34,129 nt of DNA from Deltaproteobacteria bacterium (GTDB lineage: Bacteria > Desulfobacterota > Syntrophia > Syntrophales > UBA5619), in the NCBI GenBank assembly GCA_016935075.1, contig JAFGRP010000189.1:1-34129 (forward strand), given 5' to 3'. This document shows, piece after piece, positions 1 through 8,322 of this stretch. Within the stretch, counting starts at the first letter, position 1. Every line of letters starts with the position of its first letter. The translations under genes were made by a program, and so were the position numbers. Below the pieces are notes generated by a model that saw only the letters and a list, made by a program, of their open reading frames with translations, had not been told where the DNA came from and did not search any database.

Positions 1-432
1 GCCGCCAAGGTGAGGTTTTTTGCGCTGGGCCAGAAGGCCTGGGGCATCAACAACCTGTTGAGCATCTGCAACTTCACATCGGTGCCCATCCACGCCATGA
101 CCTTCCGCAACCTGGTCGAGGCGGTGCGGGCGGTCACCGGCTGGGACACGAGTCTTTATGAAATCATGCTGGCCGTGGAGCGGTCGATGGTCATGTCGCG
201 GATGTTCAACCTGCGGGAGGGCCTGGGGCCGGAAGACGACCGCGTGATTCGACGGTGGCATGAAGCAATGCCGGGCGGGCCCCTCCAGGGCAGGAAAATC
301 GATGAGCGGGAGTTCCGGCGCGCGGTCGGGCTTTTCTACGAACTGTCCGGCTGGGACCCGCAAGGCCGGCCGACGTTCGGGAAATTGGTGGAACTGAATC
401 TCGAATGGCTGCAATCGGAGATACCGGGATGA
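1..432 (+). CDS. Aldehyde:ferredoxin oxidoreductase, C-terminal part (5' end outside window)
   Basis: Open from base 1 with no start codon, so the gene begins upstream; 143 codons are visible. The residues fit the C-terminal domain of tungsten-containing aldehyde:ferredoxin oxidoreductases: an N-L-L-S-I-C-N-F segment where the family carries its last cluster-binding Cys, then VTGWD, then MSRMFNLREGL, then a DDR segment. The family oxidises aldehydes to carboxylic acids with ferredoxin, using a tungstopterin cofactor and one [4Fe-4S] cluster in the cytoplasm. The stop codon overlaps the ATG of the MoaD-like gene (ATGA, 429-432), an arrangement common for this family. The tungstopterin and most cluster ligands lie outside the window, so activity cannot be judged. 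The substrate is unknown. Confidence 0.85.
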   Translation, partial: AAKVRFFALGQKAWGINNLLSICNFTSVPIHAMTFRNLVEAVRAVTGWDTSLYEIMLAVERSMVMSRMFNLREGLGPEDDRVIRRWHEAMPGGPLQGRKIDEREFRRAVGLFYELSGWDPQGRPTFGKLVELNLEWLQSEIPG

Positions 433-659
433 CGATACGCGTTCGCGTGAGCCTTTATTCAGGTCTTCGCATCAACCGATTTTCAGAGGCCGAGGTCGAA
501 TTACCCGGAGGCGCCACGATGACCGATTTGCTGGACAAGCTGCAAATACCGATGCAGGACGTCGGCGTTGCCGTGGTGAACGCCCGCAGCGGAACCTTTC
601 AGCAGGAGTTGCAGGCAGACGACAGAATTACGCTCATTCCACCCATCGGCGGCGGCTGA
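429..659 (+). CDS. MoaD/ThiS family sulfur-carrier-like protein
   Basis: A 76-residue protein with the ubiquitin-like fold signature of MoaD/ThiS: an N-terminal strand (TIRVRVSLYSGLR), a helix around TMTDLLDKL, a second strand with VAVVNA, and the C-terminal IPPIGGG tail whose terminal Gly-Gly is adenylated and thiocarboxylated in the family. I chose the ATG at 429 because it overlaps the upstream stop (ATGA) and starts directly with the first strand; an in-frame ATG at 405 would add eight residues lying inside the upstream gene. Small MoaD-like proteins often accompany aldehyde ferredoxin oxidoreductase genes and probably serve tungstopterin dithiolene synthesis. That role is inferred from context. 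Confidence 0.85.
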   Translation: MTIRVRVSLYSGLRINRFSEAEVELPGGATMTDLLDKLQIPMQDVGVAVVNARSGTFQQELQADDRITLIPPIGGG

Positions 660-756
660 TGCGCCCGATACCTCCGCTCTATGCAACCGCCCTGCCGGCC
701 CCGGCTATCCGGATCGGAAAGACCGGATCCATGAGTGCCCTGGATGTATCCCCATA

Positions 757-787
757 CGATTTTAATTGGAATAAAATGTTAAAATCG
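757..787. promoter_or_regulatory. AT-rich dyad, possible operator
   Basis: Perfect 9-bp inverted arms, CGATTTTAA (757-765) and TTAAAATCG (779-787), are separated by 13 bases in the otherwise GC-rich gap between the MoaD-like gene and the BPL_N gene. There is no T-run, so it is not an intrinsic terminator. Its place upstream of the 854 gene suggests a regulator binding site. The rest of 660-853 shows nothing recognisable. Confidence 0.35.
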
Positions 788-853
788 ATATAGCGCTCTC
801 CGCGGCTTCCCGGAATCCCGCATCACAAGGTAACGGGGATATGGCATGCCGGA

Positions 854-2194
854 TTGCCGATCATACCCATTGCGATGATTGAAACCGTTCAGAAAAGACC
901 CTGCGCCCTGCTCTGGGACGAATCGTTCCTCTGGGGAGTGATGGCCTGGCAGGCGCTCAAGGCGGCGGGACTGCCCTTTGATCTCCTCCGGTCGGAGGAT
1001 ATCCGTCAGGGCGCCCTTTCCCGTTACCGGATGATCTTTGTCCCGGGCGGCTGGGCATCGAACAAGCTCGATGCCTTGGGAGAGCGGGGGCTGGAGAGGA
1101 TCCGGCGTTTCGTCGCCGACGGCGGCAGTTATCTGGGGATCTGCGGCGGCGGGGGACTGGCCACCCAAAACGGCCTCGGTCTCCTGCCGATCCGGAGGCG
1201 GTCCTCATCGGAGAGGGTCCCCAGCTTCAGCGGCCGCATCCGCCTTTCCCCAAACGCGCATGTGATCTGGAAAGATGTTGAAACACCCGTCTTTTGGATC
1301 TGGTGGCCGTCGCAATTCCGGGTCGCGGACCCGAATGTCCATGTCCTGGCCGGATATGAAGCGGCGCAACCGGACGCCTTCAGTTCGGATATCCAGGTTG
1401 CGGATGGGGAGAGCGTCGGCTGGTCCGGTCTGGAGCGGCGCTACGGGATCCTTTTAAACCCGGCGCGCCTGCATGGCGAGCCCGGGGTTGTCGAGGGCTG
1501 TTTCGGCCGCGGCAGGGTGATCCTGTCGCTGGTCCATTTCGACACGCCCGGAGACCAAAATGGCGTTTTGGTCCTGCGAAACCTCTGGACCTATCTGTCT
1601 GCCGGTGGTTCTGTCTGCCCTGAAACCGGCACAGGAAGCGCAAAGAAACGATCCGATCGGGGTCTCCCGCAAGCCGGGAGACGGACCGGCCCGGCTCTCC
1701 CCCCGGCGGCGTTGGAAACGGTCGGGGAAATTCGGGCGGCCGTTGGGGAACTGATCGCCGCAGGCGCGAAAAATTTCCTTTGGTATTGGCGGAATCCCCT
1801 CCTCCTTCAGTGGCGCCGCGGCGTCCGGGGCCTCGAATATTCCACGCTGGCCGTGATGACCGGGGAGATCGCAAAACGCCTCGGTGAACCCGCCGCCTTG
1901 GGTCCTGAAGGCCGGCCGGCGCTTCCCGAACCGCTGGATCCCTCGTGCCTGCAGGAGAATCTGGAAGAGATCCGGGGGCTGCTCCTCCCCTTTTGCGAAA
2001 AGGCGAAACGCCTTCTGCTCTTGGAGCGGTTCGGCATGATGAACGCCCCCCTCTCGCCGATGGTCTGCGAGGATCCCGGGATCAGCCGACTGAGGCGGGA
2101 GCTTTTTGGTTCGGAGATGAGTCACGGAGGAGAATTCAAGCGTCTCATAGACAGGGTGGATATTTTATTGTATAGCCTGATCCGGGGGGAATGA
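854..2194 (+). CDS. BPL_N (biotin-protein-ligase N-terminal-like) class I glutaminase-fold protein
   Basis: 446 residues from a TTG at 854, or 439 from the ATG at 875; neither has a convincing Shine-Dalgarno, so the start is uncertain. Residues about 15-240 match the BPL_N/DJ-1-type fold: a CALLWDES strand, an IFVPGGWAS turn, and the nucleophile elbow LGICGGGGLA with Cys97 (numbered from 854). A late LVHFDTP stretch supplies a His where amidotransferase-like folds carry theirs. The C-terminal 200 residues are a mostly helical region I do not recognise. Family members have no settled function; this is not a biotin ligase, since the catalytic BirA domain is absent. It stands alone between the MoaD-like gene and the metallo-hydrolase. 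Confidence 0.6.
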   Translation: MPIIPIAMIETVQKRPCALLWDESFLWGVMAWQALKAAGLPFDLLRSEDIRQGALSRYRMIFVPGGWASNKLDALGERGLERIRRFVADGGSYLGICGGGGLATQNGLGLLPIRRRSSSERVPSFSGRIRLSPNAHVIWKDVETPVFWIWWPSQFRVADPNVHVLAGYEAAQPDAFSSDIQVADGESVGWSGLERRYGILLNPARLHGEPGVVEGCFGRGRVILSLVHFDTPGDQNGVLVLRNLWTYLSAGGSVCPETGTGSAKKRSDRGLPQAGRRTGPALPPAALETVGEIRAAVGELIAAGAKNFLWYWRNPLLLQWRRGVRGLEYSTLAVMTGEIAKRLGEPAALGPEGRPALPEPLDPSCLQENLEEIRGLLLPFCEKAKRLLLLERFGMMNAPLSPMVCEDPGISRLRRELFGSEMSHGGEFKRLIDRVDILLYSLIRGE

Positions 2195-2257
2195 ATCCTC
2201 TTTTCTTGAAAGGACGTCTGCGCGATCGGCACTGAAACAGGGAGAGATCAATCCATC

Positions 2258-2992
2258 ATGGAATTATCCATCATCGCTTCCGGAAGCAACGGCAATTGTT
2301 ATCTTTTGCAATCCGCAGGGGCCTCCGTCCTGTTTGATGCCGGCAAGAGTTTCTCCGAAACGGAAAGGCGGATGGCCGCCCTGGGCAGGGACATCCGGCA
2401 GGTGGATGGCATCGTGCTGTCCCATGCCCACGGGGATCATTACCAGGGGATCGGGCCGATCGCGAGAAGACTTCATATTCCCGTTTATGTCCGGGAGGAG
2501 GTTTATGCGGCGTGCCGGCGGAGGCTGGGACCGGTCGATGTCTGCCATTTCGAGAACGGCTTCAGGATCGGGGATATGGAGATCATTCCCGTTGAAACCT
2601 CCCACGATGTCAGCTCCTGCGGCTTTGTCGTCGGCCGTCTCGGGATTTTCACCGATACGGGCTGTGCGACCTCCCAGATGAAAGAGGTCATCCGGGACCT
2701 GGACGCCGTGCTTCTGGAGTCGAATTACGATGAAGAGATGCTGATGAACGGCCCCTACCCCCTTGATCTCAAGGAACGGATCGCATCCGACCGGGGCCAC
2801 CTGAGCAACGAAGACGCAAGCGATTTCATCCGCCGGTATGGAGATCACCTCTCGCAGGTCTTCCTGGCCCACCTGTCCGAAACCAACAACAGCGCGGACA
2901 AGGTGAAGGAAACCTTCGAATCCTTCAACGAGGATCGGCCCTGCGTCGTCTGTTCGCGATACCGGCAAACGGGAACATTCCGAATCGGATGA
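2258..2992 (+). CDS. Metallo-beta-lactamase-fold hydrolase, YycJ/WalJ-like
   Basis: 244 residues preceded by GGGAGA and an ATG. The N-terminus (LSIIASGSNGNCYLL) and the metal motif H56-A-H58-G-D60-H61 are those of the small YycJ-like exonuclease/hydrolase branch of the metallo-beta-lactamase superfamily; further ligands appear as ETSHD, FTDTG and LAHLS. Such proteins bind two Zn or Mn ions and several are DNA exonucleases, but the substrate here cannot be read from sequence. The stop codon lies inside the first copy of a tandem 13-bp repeat that leads into the long inverted repeat downstream. Confidence 0.85.
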   Translation: MELSIIASGSNGNCYLLQSAGASVLFDAGKSFSETERRMAALGRDIRQVDGIVLSHAHGDHYQGIGPIARRLHIPVYVREEVYAACRRRLGPVDVCHFENGFRIGDMEIIPVETSHDVSSCGFVVGRLGIFTDTGCATSQMKEVIRDLDAVLLESNYDEEMLMNGPYPLDLKERIASDRGHLSNEDASDFIRRYGDHLSQVFLAHLSETNNSADKVKETFESFNEDRPCVVCSRYRQTGTFRIG

Positions 2993-3072
2993 TGGGGGTC
3001 AGTGATGGGGGTCAGGTCTTGAAATTTAGCGTTCACTCCATGAACGCTAAATTTCAAGACCTGACCCCCCAT
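2990..3072. repeat. Long perfect inverted repeat with tandem 13-bp lead-in (REP/MITE-like)
   Basis: Arms of 29 bp, 3007-3035 and 3041-3069, are perfectly complementary around a 5-base loop (CTCCA). The outer ends read GGGGGTCAGGTCTTGAAAT. Ahead of the left arm the 13-mer TGATGGGGGTCAG occurs twice in tandem (2990-3002 and 3003-3015). The element fills the space between two convergent genes. GGGGTCAGGTCTTG-type ends are, to my memory, typical of repeats mobilised by REP-associated tyrosine transposases in deltaproteobacteria; no such transposase is in the window. There is no T-run, though the hairpin could still block read-through from both sides. Confidence 0.8.
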
Positions 3073-3076
3073 GTTT

Positions 3077-3790
3077 TCAGCGGCAGCTGGTGCAGACGGC
3101 CAGATCGTCCACCGGGACGCCCGTCTTGGAACTGATGTAGGCCAGTTGGTCCTCGGGAGCGAAGTACCGCCCGCAGACCTTGCAGGCTTTCATCTTGAAG
3201 GTCCTGCCCCAGATCGTCCGGGTGTCGCCGGTGGTCTCCATTTCGATGTGGCCCGTGGGACAGACGTAGGCGCAAGCGCCGCAGCCGATGCAGGTCGCCG
3301 ACGCCTCCTGGAAGGGGGTGCAAACATTCTTTTCCGTCCCCCGATAGGAGAAGCCGATGGCGCTGACCCCGACGATCTTCTCGCAGGTCCGGACGCACAT
3401 CCGGCACAGGATGCACTTCACGCCGTCCTGGTCCGGTTTGAATCTCGGCTCGGCCGCAACGCCCATCTCGGCCGCCATCTCCTGGAGCTGCTCCGACGCG
3501 GGGCAGCGGGCCAGAAGGAGCTGGAGGACCAGGCGGCGGACGTTCATCGCCCGCTCGCTCTTCGTTTCCACGACCAGTCCCTCTGCAACGGGATAAAGGC
3601 AGGACGCAACGATGCGCGACCTCTTCCCCTGCTTGGCCTCGACAACGCAAAGACGGCAAGACCCCGAGGGTTCAAGCGACTCGTGGGAACACAGGGTCGG
3701 GATGACGATGCCGTTCTCCCGGGCGACTTCCAGGATAGTCCGCCCGGCCTCCGCTTCGATTTTCTTGTTGTCTATCGTCAGATTGATCAT
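3077..3790 (-). CDS. HoxU/NuoG-N-like iron-sulfur subunit
   Basis: 237 residues with Cys groups for four metal sites in order: a plant-type [2Fe-2S] ferredoxin domain (C34, C45, C48, C64), two [4Fe-4S] sites (C126-C129-C132-C136 and C167-C170-C173-C177), and a C-terminal rubredoxin-like CxxC pair (C203/C206 and C233/C236) that probably holds Zn or Fe. This is the short HoxU form of the NuoG N-terminus, an electron relay between a flavin NADH subunit and a partner. It is last in the operon, 8 bp after nuoF, with an AGGTAAAGG ribosome site. HoxU usually serves a hydrogenase or formate dehydrogenase; here only the Por genes are present. Confidence 0.88.
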   Translation of the reverse strand: MINLTIDNKKIEAEAGRTILEVARENGIVIPTLCSHESLEPSGSCRLCVVEAKQGKRSRIVASCLYPVAEGLVVETKSERAMNVRRLVLQLLLARCPASEQLQEMAAEMGVAAEPRFKPDQDGVKCILCRMCVRTCEKIVGVSAIGFSYRGTEKNVCTPFQEASATCIGCGACAYVCPTGHIEMETTGDTRTIWGRTFKMKACKVCGRYFAPEDQLAYISSKTGVPVDDLAVCTSCR

Positions 3791-3798
3791 TTTTACCT

Positions 3799-5655
3799 TT
3801 ACCTCACGATGATAGCGTCAAATTTGCAGCTTTCCCTGCAGGCGCCGCACTTGGTGCACTTGGCCGGATCGATCTTGTGCGCCTTCTTCCGTTCGCCGCC
3901 GGCCGCACCCGTCGGGCAGACCTTGGCGCAGAGGGTGCAACCGGTACACTTCTCGGGATCGACGCTGTAGGTGATCAGGTTCCGGCACAAGCCTGCCGGA
4001 CAGCGCTTTTCCTTGATGTGGGCGTCGTACTCGTCGCGGAAGTAGCGGATCGTGCTGAGCACGGGATTGGGGGCGCTGTTGCCCAGGGCGCACAGGGCGC
4101 CGTCCTGTATCCCCTTGGAAATCGATTCCAGGAGTTCCACGTCCCCCTCCTGGCCGCGGCCTTCGGTAATGTCCACCAGGATGTCGCGCATCCGCCGGAT
4201 GCCTTCCCGGCAGGGAACACATTTGCCGCAGGATTCCGAAACCAGGAAGTTCGTGAAGTACCTGGCCACGTCCACCATGCAGTTGCGCTCATCCATGACG
4301 ATCATGCCGCCGGAGCCCATCATCGAACCGATTTTGGTCAATGCGTCGAAATCGACGGGCATATCGAGGTATTGCTCGGGGATGCAGCCGCCCGATGGCC
4401 CGCCCGTCTGGATCGCCTTGAACTTCCGGCCTTCGGGGATTCCACCGCCGATCTCGAAGACGATCTTGCGGAGCGTCGTCCCCATAGGGACCTCGACGAG
4501 GCCCGTGTTGTTGATCTTGCCGACCAGGGAGAAGATCTTTGTCCCTTTGCTGTTCTCGGTTCCGATGCCGGCGTACCAGGCTGCGCCCTTCTCGATGATG
4601 AACGGGACGTTGCCCCAGGTTTCGACGTTGTTGAGGTTCGTCGGCTTGTCGTAGAGACCTTTGTGCGTCGCGTGGATGTACTTCGCGCGGGGTTCGCCGG
4701 CCCGCCCTTCCAGCGAGGCGAAGAGCGCCGAGGACTCGCCGCAGACGAACGCGCCGCCGCCCCGGTTGATCTTCACGTCGAAGGAAAAACCCGATCCCAG
4801 GATGTTCTCACCCAAAAGCCCCGCCGCGCGGGCCTGCTGCATCGCGGTGGTGATGTTCTTCACCGCAAGGGGGTATTCGTTTCGGACATAAATGTAGCCC
4901 TGGCTGGAGCCGATTGCGTACGCGCCGATGATCATCCCCTCGAGAACCAGATGGGGGTTCCCCTCCAGGAGGCTCCGGTCCATGTAGGCGCCCGGATCGC
5001 CCTCGTCGGCATTGCAGATGACGTACTTGGGTTCGCCCTGGGCCTTGCGGGTCTCGTCCCACTTCCAGCCGGCGGGAAATCCTCCGCCGCCCCGGCCCCG
5101 GAGGTTCGCCTTGATCACCTCCTGGATGATCTCTTCGGGTTTCATCGTGGTCAGCGCCTTTCCCAGGGCGCTGTAGCCGCCGATCGCGAGGTAATCCTCC
5201 ATGCTCGTCGGATCCACTTTGCTGTTGAGACCGAAGACGAGGCGGGTTTGTTTCTTGTAGAACGGGACGTCGTCCTCGTGGACGATCTTCTCTCCTGTGG
5301 CGGGATCGACGTAGAGCAGCCGGTCGATGATCTCCCCCTTCAGGAGGGTCTTGTCGATGATCTCCCCGGCGTCCGTGAGCCCGACGTGCTGGTAGAATAC
5401 CTTCTCCGGAGCGATGACGACCATTGGTCCTCTTTCGCAGAAGCCGTGGCAGCCGCTGGTCCGTAAGTCGATCTTGTCGGCGAGGCTCCGTTTGGCCAGT
5501 TCCTCGCGGAAACTGTCCACCAGCTTCTGGGTTCCGTAGGCCAGGCAGCCGGTTCCGACGCACACCGTGATGCAGGGTTTCTTTGGGTCGCGGCCCGCCT
5601 TGAGTCTCTCCTGCACGCTTTTCAGTTCATTGAAGGATTTAATCTTGTTCATCAT
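3799..5655 (-). CDS. NADH-oxidoreductase flavoprotein subunit, NuoF/HydB/HndC-like
   Basis: 618 residues. An N-terminal thioredoxin-like [2Fe-2S] domain (C32, C37, C69, C73) is followed by the NuoF core: the NADH/FMN glycine loop GRGGGGFPAG (187-196) and NADEGDPGAYMDR (215-227), then the [4Fe-4S] site C476-C479-C482 with C522. Two extra ferredoxin clusters sit at the end (C570-C573-C576-C580 and C600-C603-C606-C610). This five-part architecture is that of the NAD(P)H subunit of electron-bifurcating or NAD-linked hydrogenases rather than respiratory complex I. Its start overlaps the nuoE stop by 17 bp and follows AAGAAGGG. All expected cofactor residues are present. Confidence 0.92.
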   Translation of the reverse strand: MMNKIKSFNELKSVQERLKAGRDPKKPCITVCVGTGCLAYGTQKLVDSFREELAKRSLADKIDLRTSGCHGFCERGPMVVIAPEKVFYQHVGLTDAGEIIDKTLLKGEIIDRLLYVDPATGEKIVHEDDVPFYKKQTRLVFGLNSKVDPTSMEDYLAIGGYSALGKALTTMKPEEIIQEVIKANLRGRGGGGFPAGWKWDETRKAQGEPKYVICNADEGDPGAYMDRSLLEGNPHLVLEGMIIGAYAIGSSQGYIYVRNEYPLAVKNITTAMQQARAAGLLGENILGSGFSFDVKINRGGGAFVCGESSALFASLEGRAGEPRAKYIHATHKGLYDKPTNLNNVETWGNVPFIIEKGAAWYAGIGTENSKGTKIFSLVGKINNTGLVEVPMGTTLRKIVFEIGGGIPEGRKFKAIQTGGPSGGCIPEQYLDMPVDFDALTKIGSMMGSGGMIVMDERNCMVDVARYFTNFLVSESCGKCVPCREGIRRMRDILVDITEGRGQEGDVELLESISKGIQDGALCALGNSAPNPVLSTIRYFRDEYDAHIKEKRCPAGLCRNLITYSVDPEKCTGCTLCAKVCPTGAAGGERKKAHKIDPAKCTKCGACRESCKFDAIIVR

Positions 5656-6118
5656 CAGTCGTACCCTTCTTCCCTAATTTCTTGAGGATCTTCGTCGATT
5701 TGGCAATGTTCATGTGCCCGTGATACTCCCCGTCCACCACGAGAACGGGCCCCAGGGCGCAGGCCCCGAGACAGCCGACCGTCTCGTAGGAAAACTCGAG
5801 GTCGGCCGTCGTTTCACCTTCCTTGATTCCGAGGATGTCCGCAACGTTGCGGGCGATCAGTTCGGCGCCCCGGACGTGGCACGCCGTTCCCATGCAGAGG
5901 CTGAGCTGATGACGCCCCTTGGGTTTCAGGCTGAAGGCCTTGTAAAACGTCACCACCTCGTACACGCGGCTGATCGGCACGCTGAGGCGGGCTCCGACCG
6001 CAAACAGGGCATCCTTGGGAAGATAATTGAACTCCTTCTGGACGTCCTGGAGGATGGGAACCAGGTAACTCTTGTCCCCGCCGTATCGCTGAACGATCTC
6101 CTTAACCTTTTCTTCCAT
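5639..6118 (-). CDS. NADH-oxidoreductase [2Fe-2S] subunit, NuoE/HydC-like
   Basis: 159 residues, normal for NuoE. A helical N-terminus (VPILQDVQKEFNYLP) leads into the thioredoxin-like domain with the four [2Fe-2S] ligands C75, C80, C116 and C120 (CMGTAC and CLGAC). It pairs with the NuoF-like subunit to pass electrons between NAD(H), FMN and the Fe-S chain. It has a GAGG ribosome site, starts 37 bp after porB and overlaps nuoF, so all these genes are probably one transcript. Nothing is missing compared with the family. Confidence 0.92.
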   Translation of the reverse strand: MEEKVKEIVQRYGGDKSYLVPILQDVQKEFNYLPKDALFAVGARLSVPISRVYEVVTFYKAFSLKPKGRHQLSLCMGTACHVRGAELIARNVADILGIKEGETTADLEFSYETVGCLGACALGPVLVVDGEYHGHMNIAKSTKILKKLGKKGTTDDEQD

Positions 6119-6155
6119 TCTCTTCTACCTCGTTTTAAGATGGTCTGGCCGCAAA

Positions 6156-7154
6156 TTACTTTTTCAGCCGGGCCCTGAGTTCTTCCCGGGACTTGGAGCA
6201 ATTCACCTTGATCATCAGGGCATCCCACTCGATGTCGACCCGTTCCTGGATGACCTGGATCTGGTCGGCGGTAAGATGGCGGAAGCGCCCCTGTCCCTTG
6301 ATGTAATCCTGCACGGGGCGCCGTTTTTCGGGAACCTCCACGGTGAGGCGGTATTTGCCGTCTTCCACTTCATAAAGCGGGAAGATCCCCGTCTCGAGGG
6401 CGAGGCGCCCCAACTTGATGCAGGTTTCCGAGGCGGACCGCCATCCCGTGGGGCAGGTCACGAGACAGTGGATATAGGAGGGCCCCTTCACCTGCCGCGC
6501 TTTCTTCACCTTGTTCATGAAATCGATCGGGTAGCTTGGGCTGGCCGTCGCCACATAGGGCACGTTGTGGGCGACGATGATCTCGGCCACGTTCTTCTTC
6601 CAGACCTGGTTCCCGGGAATCTTCCTGCCGGCGGGAGCGGTCGTCGTCGATGCAAGAAACGGGGTGCCGCTGGAGCGCTGGATGCCCGTATTCATGTATG
6701 CCTCGTTGTCGAAGCAGACGTAGAGCATGTCGTGGCCGCGTTCCATCGCGCCGGAAAGGGCCTGAAAGCCGATATCCATCGTCCCGCCGTCGCCGCCGAT
6801 CGCGACGGACTTCACGCGCCGGTCGGCGATCTTCCCCTTGCGCCTCAGCGCGGCCAGTCCCGCCTCGACGCCCGATCCCACCGACGCGGAGTTGGGAAAC
6901 GCCACATGGATCCAGGGCAGTTTCCAGGCCGTCGTGGGATAGAGGCTGGAGATAACCTCCATACAGCCGGTCGCATTGCTGATGACCGTGTCCTTCCCGA
7001 GGGCCTTGCACATCAGCCGGATCGCCAGCGCTTCGCCGCACCCTTGGCAGGCGCGGTGCCCGCCGCTGAAGAACTCTTCCTTGCTGACCAGTTTCGGGGC
7101 GTACAGGTCAAAGTTTTCAACGATGTTCTTAGGATTTTTCATTGCGGTATTCAT
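6156..7154 (-). CDS. porB: 2-oxoacid:ferredoxin oxidoreductase beta subunit (pyruvate type likely)
   Basis: 332 residues. The N-terminal HRACQGCGEA segment carries C36 and C39, which with C64 and C234 (VTCPTGW) supply the proximal [4Fe-4S] cluster. Thiamine diphosphate/Mg binding is shown by GDGG (121-124) through FDNEAYMNTG (148-157). The subunit decarboxylates the 2-oxoacid on thiamine diphosphate and makes the acyl-CoA with the alpha subunit. The start overlaps the porA stop by one base (TAATG). Pyruvate is favoured by the resemblance to PorB and the company of a PorD-type delta subunit, but branched-chain 2-oxoacid (Vor) enzymes look very similar and cannot be excluded. Confidence 0.88.
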   Translation of the reverse strand: MNTAMKNPKNIVENFDLYAPKLVSKEEFFSGGHRACQGCGEALAIRLMCKALGKDTVISNATGCMEVISSLYPTTAWKLPWIHVAFPNSASVGSGVEAGLAALRRKGKIADRRVKSVAIGGDGGTMDIGFQALSGAMERGHDMLYVCFDNEAYMNTGIQRSSGTPFLASTTTAPAGRKIPGNQVWKKNVAEIIVAHNVPYVATASPSYPIDFMNKVKKARQVKGPSYIHCLVTCPTGWRSASETCIKLGRLALETGIFPLYEVEDGKYRLTVEVPEKRRPVQDYIKGQGRFRHLTADQIQVIQERVDIEWDALMIKVNCSKSREELRARLKK

Positions 7155-8320
7155 TATCCCCTCACTCCGTAGATTTCATATCGTTCGGAAAGCTTCCCTT
7201 TGGCCGCCCGCCGGACCATGTCCATGAAATTCTCCACATGGACGTCCCGGCCCCCCAGGCCGATGATGTAGTTGACGATTTTCGGCCGCTTCGGCACAGC
7301 GTAAAGGGAGGAGCGGATCTCCGAACAGACGGGACCGCCGGGGCCGCCGAAGGAGACGGCGCGGTCGGTCACGGCCAGGACCTTGATCCCCTGGACCGCC
7401 TTTTTCAGGTCGTCATGGGGGAAGGGCCGCCACAGTTTGATCTTCAGCAGGCCCGCTTTCACGCCCTGCTTGCGCAGCTCGTCGACGGCGATCTCGGCCG
7501 TCTCGCCCATCGACCCCATCGTCACCAGGGCGATCTCGGCGTCCTCGGTCCGGTAGGACTGGATCGGCTCATACTTTCGGCCGAACAGCTTTTCCCACTC
7601 TTTCCATACCTCCTTGACGACCTTGATGGAGTTGACCAGCGCCGTGTCCTTGGATTTCTGCGCCTCGGCGAAGATCTCCGGCATGCCCAGGGTTCCCATC
7701 GAAACGATCTTGTCGGGATGCAACGTGGCGTAAGGGACATACTCGGGAAGAAAACGGTCCACCTCCTCCTGATCCGGCATGATGATCGGCTCGACCATGT
7801 GGGTCAGTTGAAAACCGTCCATATTCATGTTGACCGGGAGCATGACCCGGCGGTCCTCGGCGACCTTGAAGGCCTGAATGGTCATATCGACCGCTTCCTG
7901 GCCGTTTTGCGCAAAGAAGGTGATCCAGCCGGTGTCCCGCATCGGCATGATGTCGCTGTGGTCGTTCCAGATGTTGATGGGGCCTGATACGGCGCGGTTG
8001 GCGATGATCATCACGATGGGCAGCCGCATCGCCGAGGTAATCGGCAGGATCTCGCCCATGTAAAGGAGGCCCTGGGAGCTGGTCGCCGTCACGACACGGG
8101 CGCCGGTTGCCGAAGCGCCCATGGCGGCGCTGAGGGCCGAATGCTCGGATTCCACGGTGATGAAAGAGGCATCCACGCGGCCGTCGTAGACGATGTCGGA
8201 CAGGTGCTCGGCCACGTGGGACTGAGGCGTGATGGGATAGACGGCCGCTACTTCAAATCTGCAGAGTGCAGCCGCTTCCGCCGCCGCAATCGCTACTTCC
8301 ATTCCTATTCGCTTGCCCAT
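7154..8320 (-). CDS. porA: 2-oxoacid:ferredoxin oxidoreductase alpha subunit
   Basis: 388 residues starting MGKRIGMEVA at 8320, where GAGGAGGG precedes the ATG; a longer reading to 8365 would run into porD and is not needed. The N-terminal domain has the family AAVYPITPQSHVAEHLSD segment (2-oxoacid and CoA site), followed by ESEHSALSAAMGAS and TSSQGLLYMGEILP. The C-terminal domain contains the GSMGETAEIAVDELR loop. The subunit forms the catalytic dimer with PorB. It begins 2 bp after the porD stop, which indicates translational coupling. Confidence 0.9.
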   Translation of the reverse strand: MGKRIGMEVAIAAAEAAALCRFEVAAVYPITPQSHVAEHLSDIVYDGRVDASFITVESEHSALSAAMGASATGARVVTATSSQGLLYMGEILPITSAMRLPIVMIIANRAVSGPINIWNDHSDIMPMRDTGWITFFAQNGQEAVDMTIQAFKVAEDRRVMLPVNMNMDGFQLTHMVEPIIMPDQEEVDRFLPEYVPYATLHPDKIVSMGTLGMPEIFAEAQKSKDTALVNSIKVVKEVWKEWEKLFGRKYEPIQSYRTEDAEIALVTMGSMGETAEIAVDELRKQGVKAGLLKIKLWRPFPHDDLKKAVQGIKVLAVTDRAVSFGGPGGPVCSEIRSSLYAVPKRPKIVNYIIGLGGRDVHVENFMDMVRRAAKGKLSERYEIYGVRG

Positions 8321-8322
8321 CC

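Noticed and set aside
3007-3069. Intrinsic bidirectional terminator
   Set aside because: The arms are much longer than needed, perfectly matched, and not followed by T-runs on either strand; a mobile repeat explains it better.
3877-5466. Long plus-strand open frame of 529 codons opposite nuoF
   Set aside because: It lies wholly antisense to a gene with intact cofactor motifs, and its composition (Ala/Asp/Arg-rich, no motifs) is what GC-rich codon bias produces on the opposite strand.
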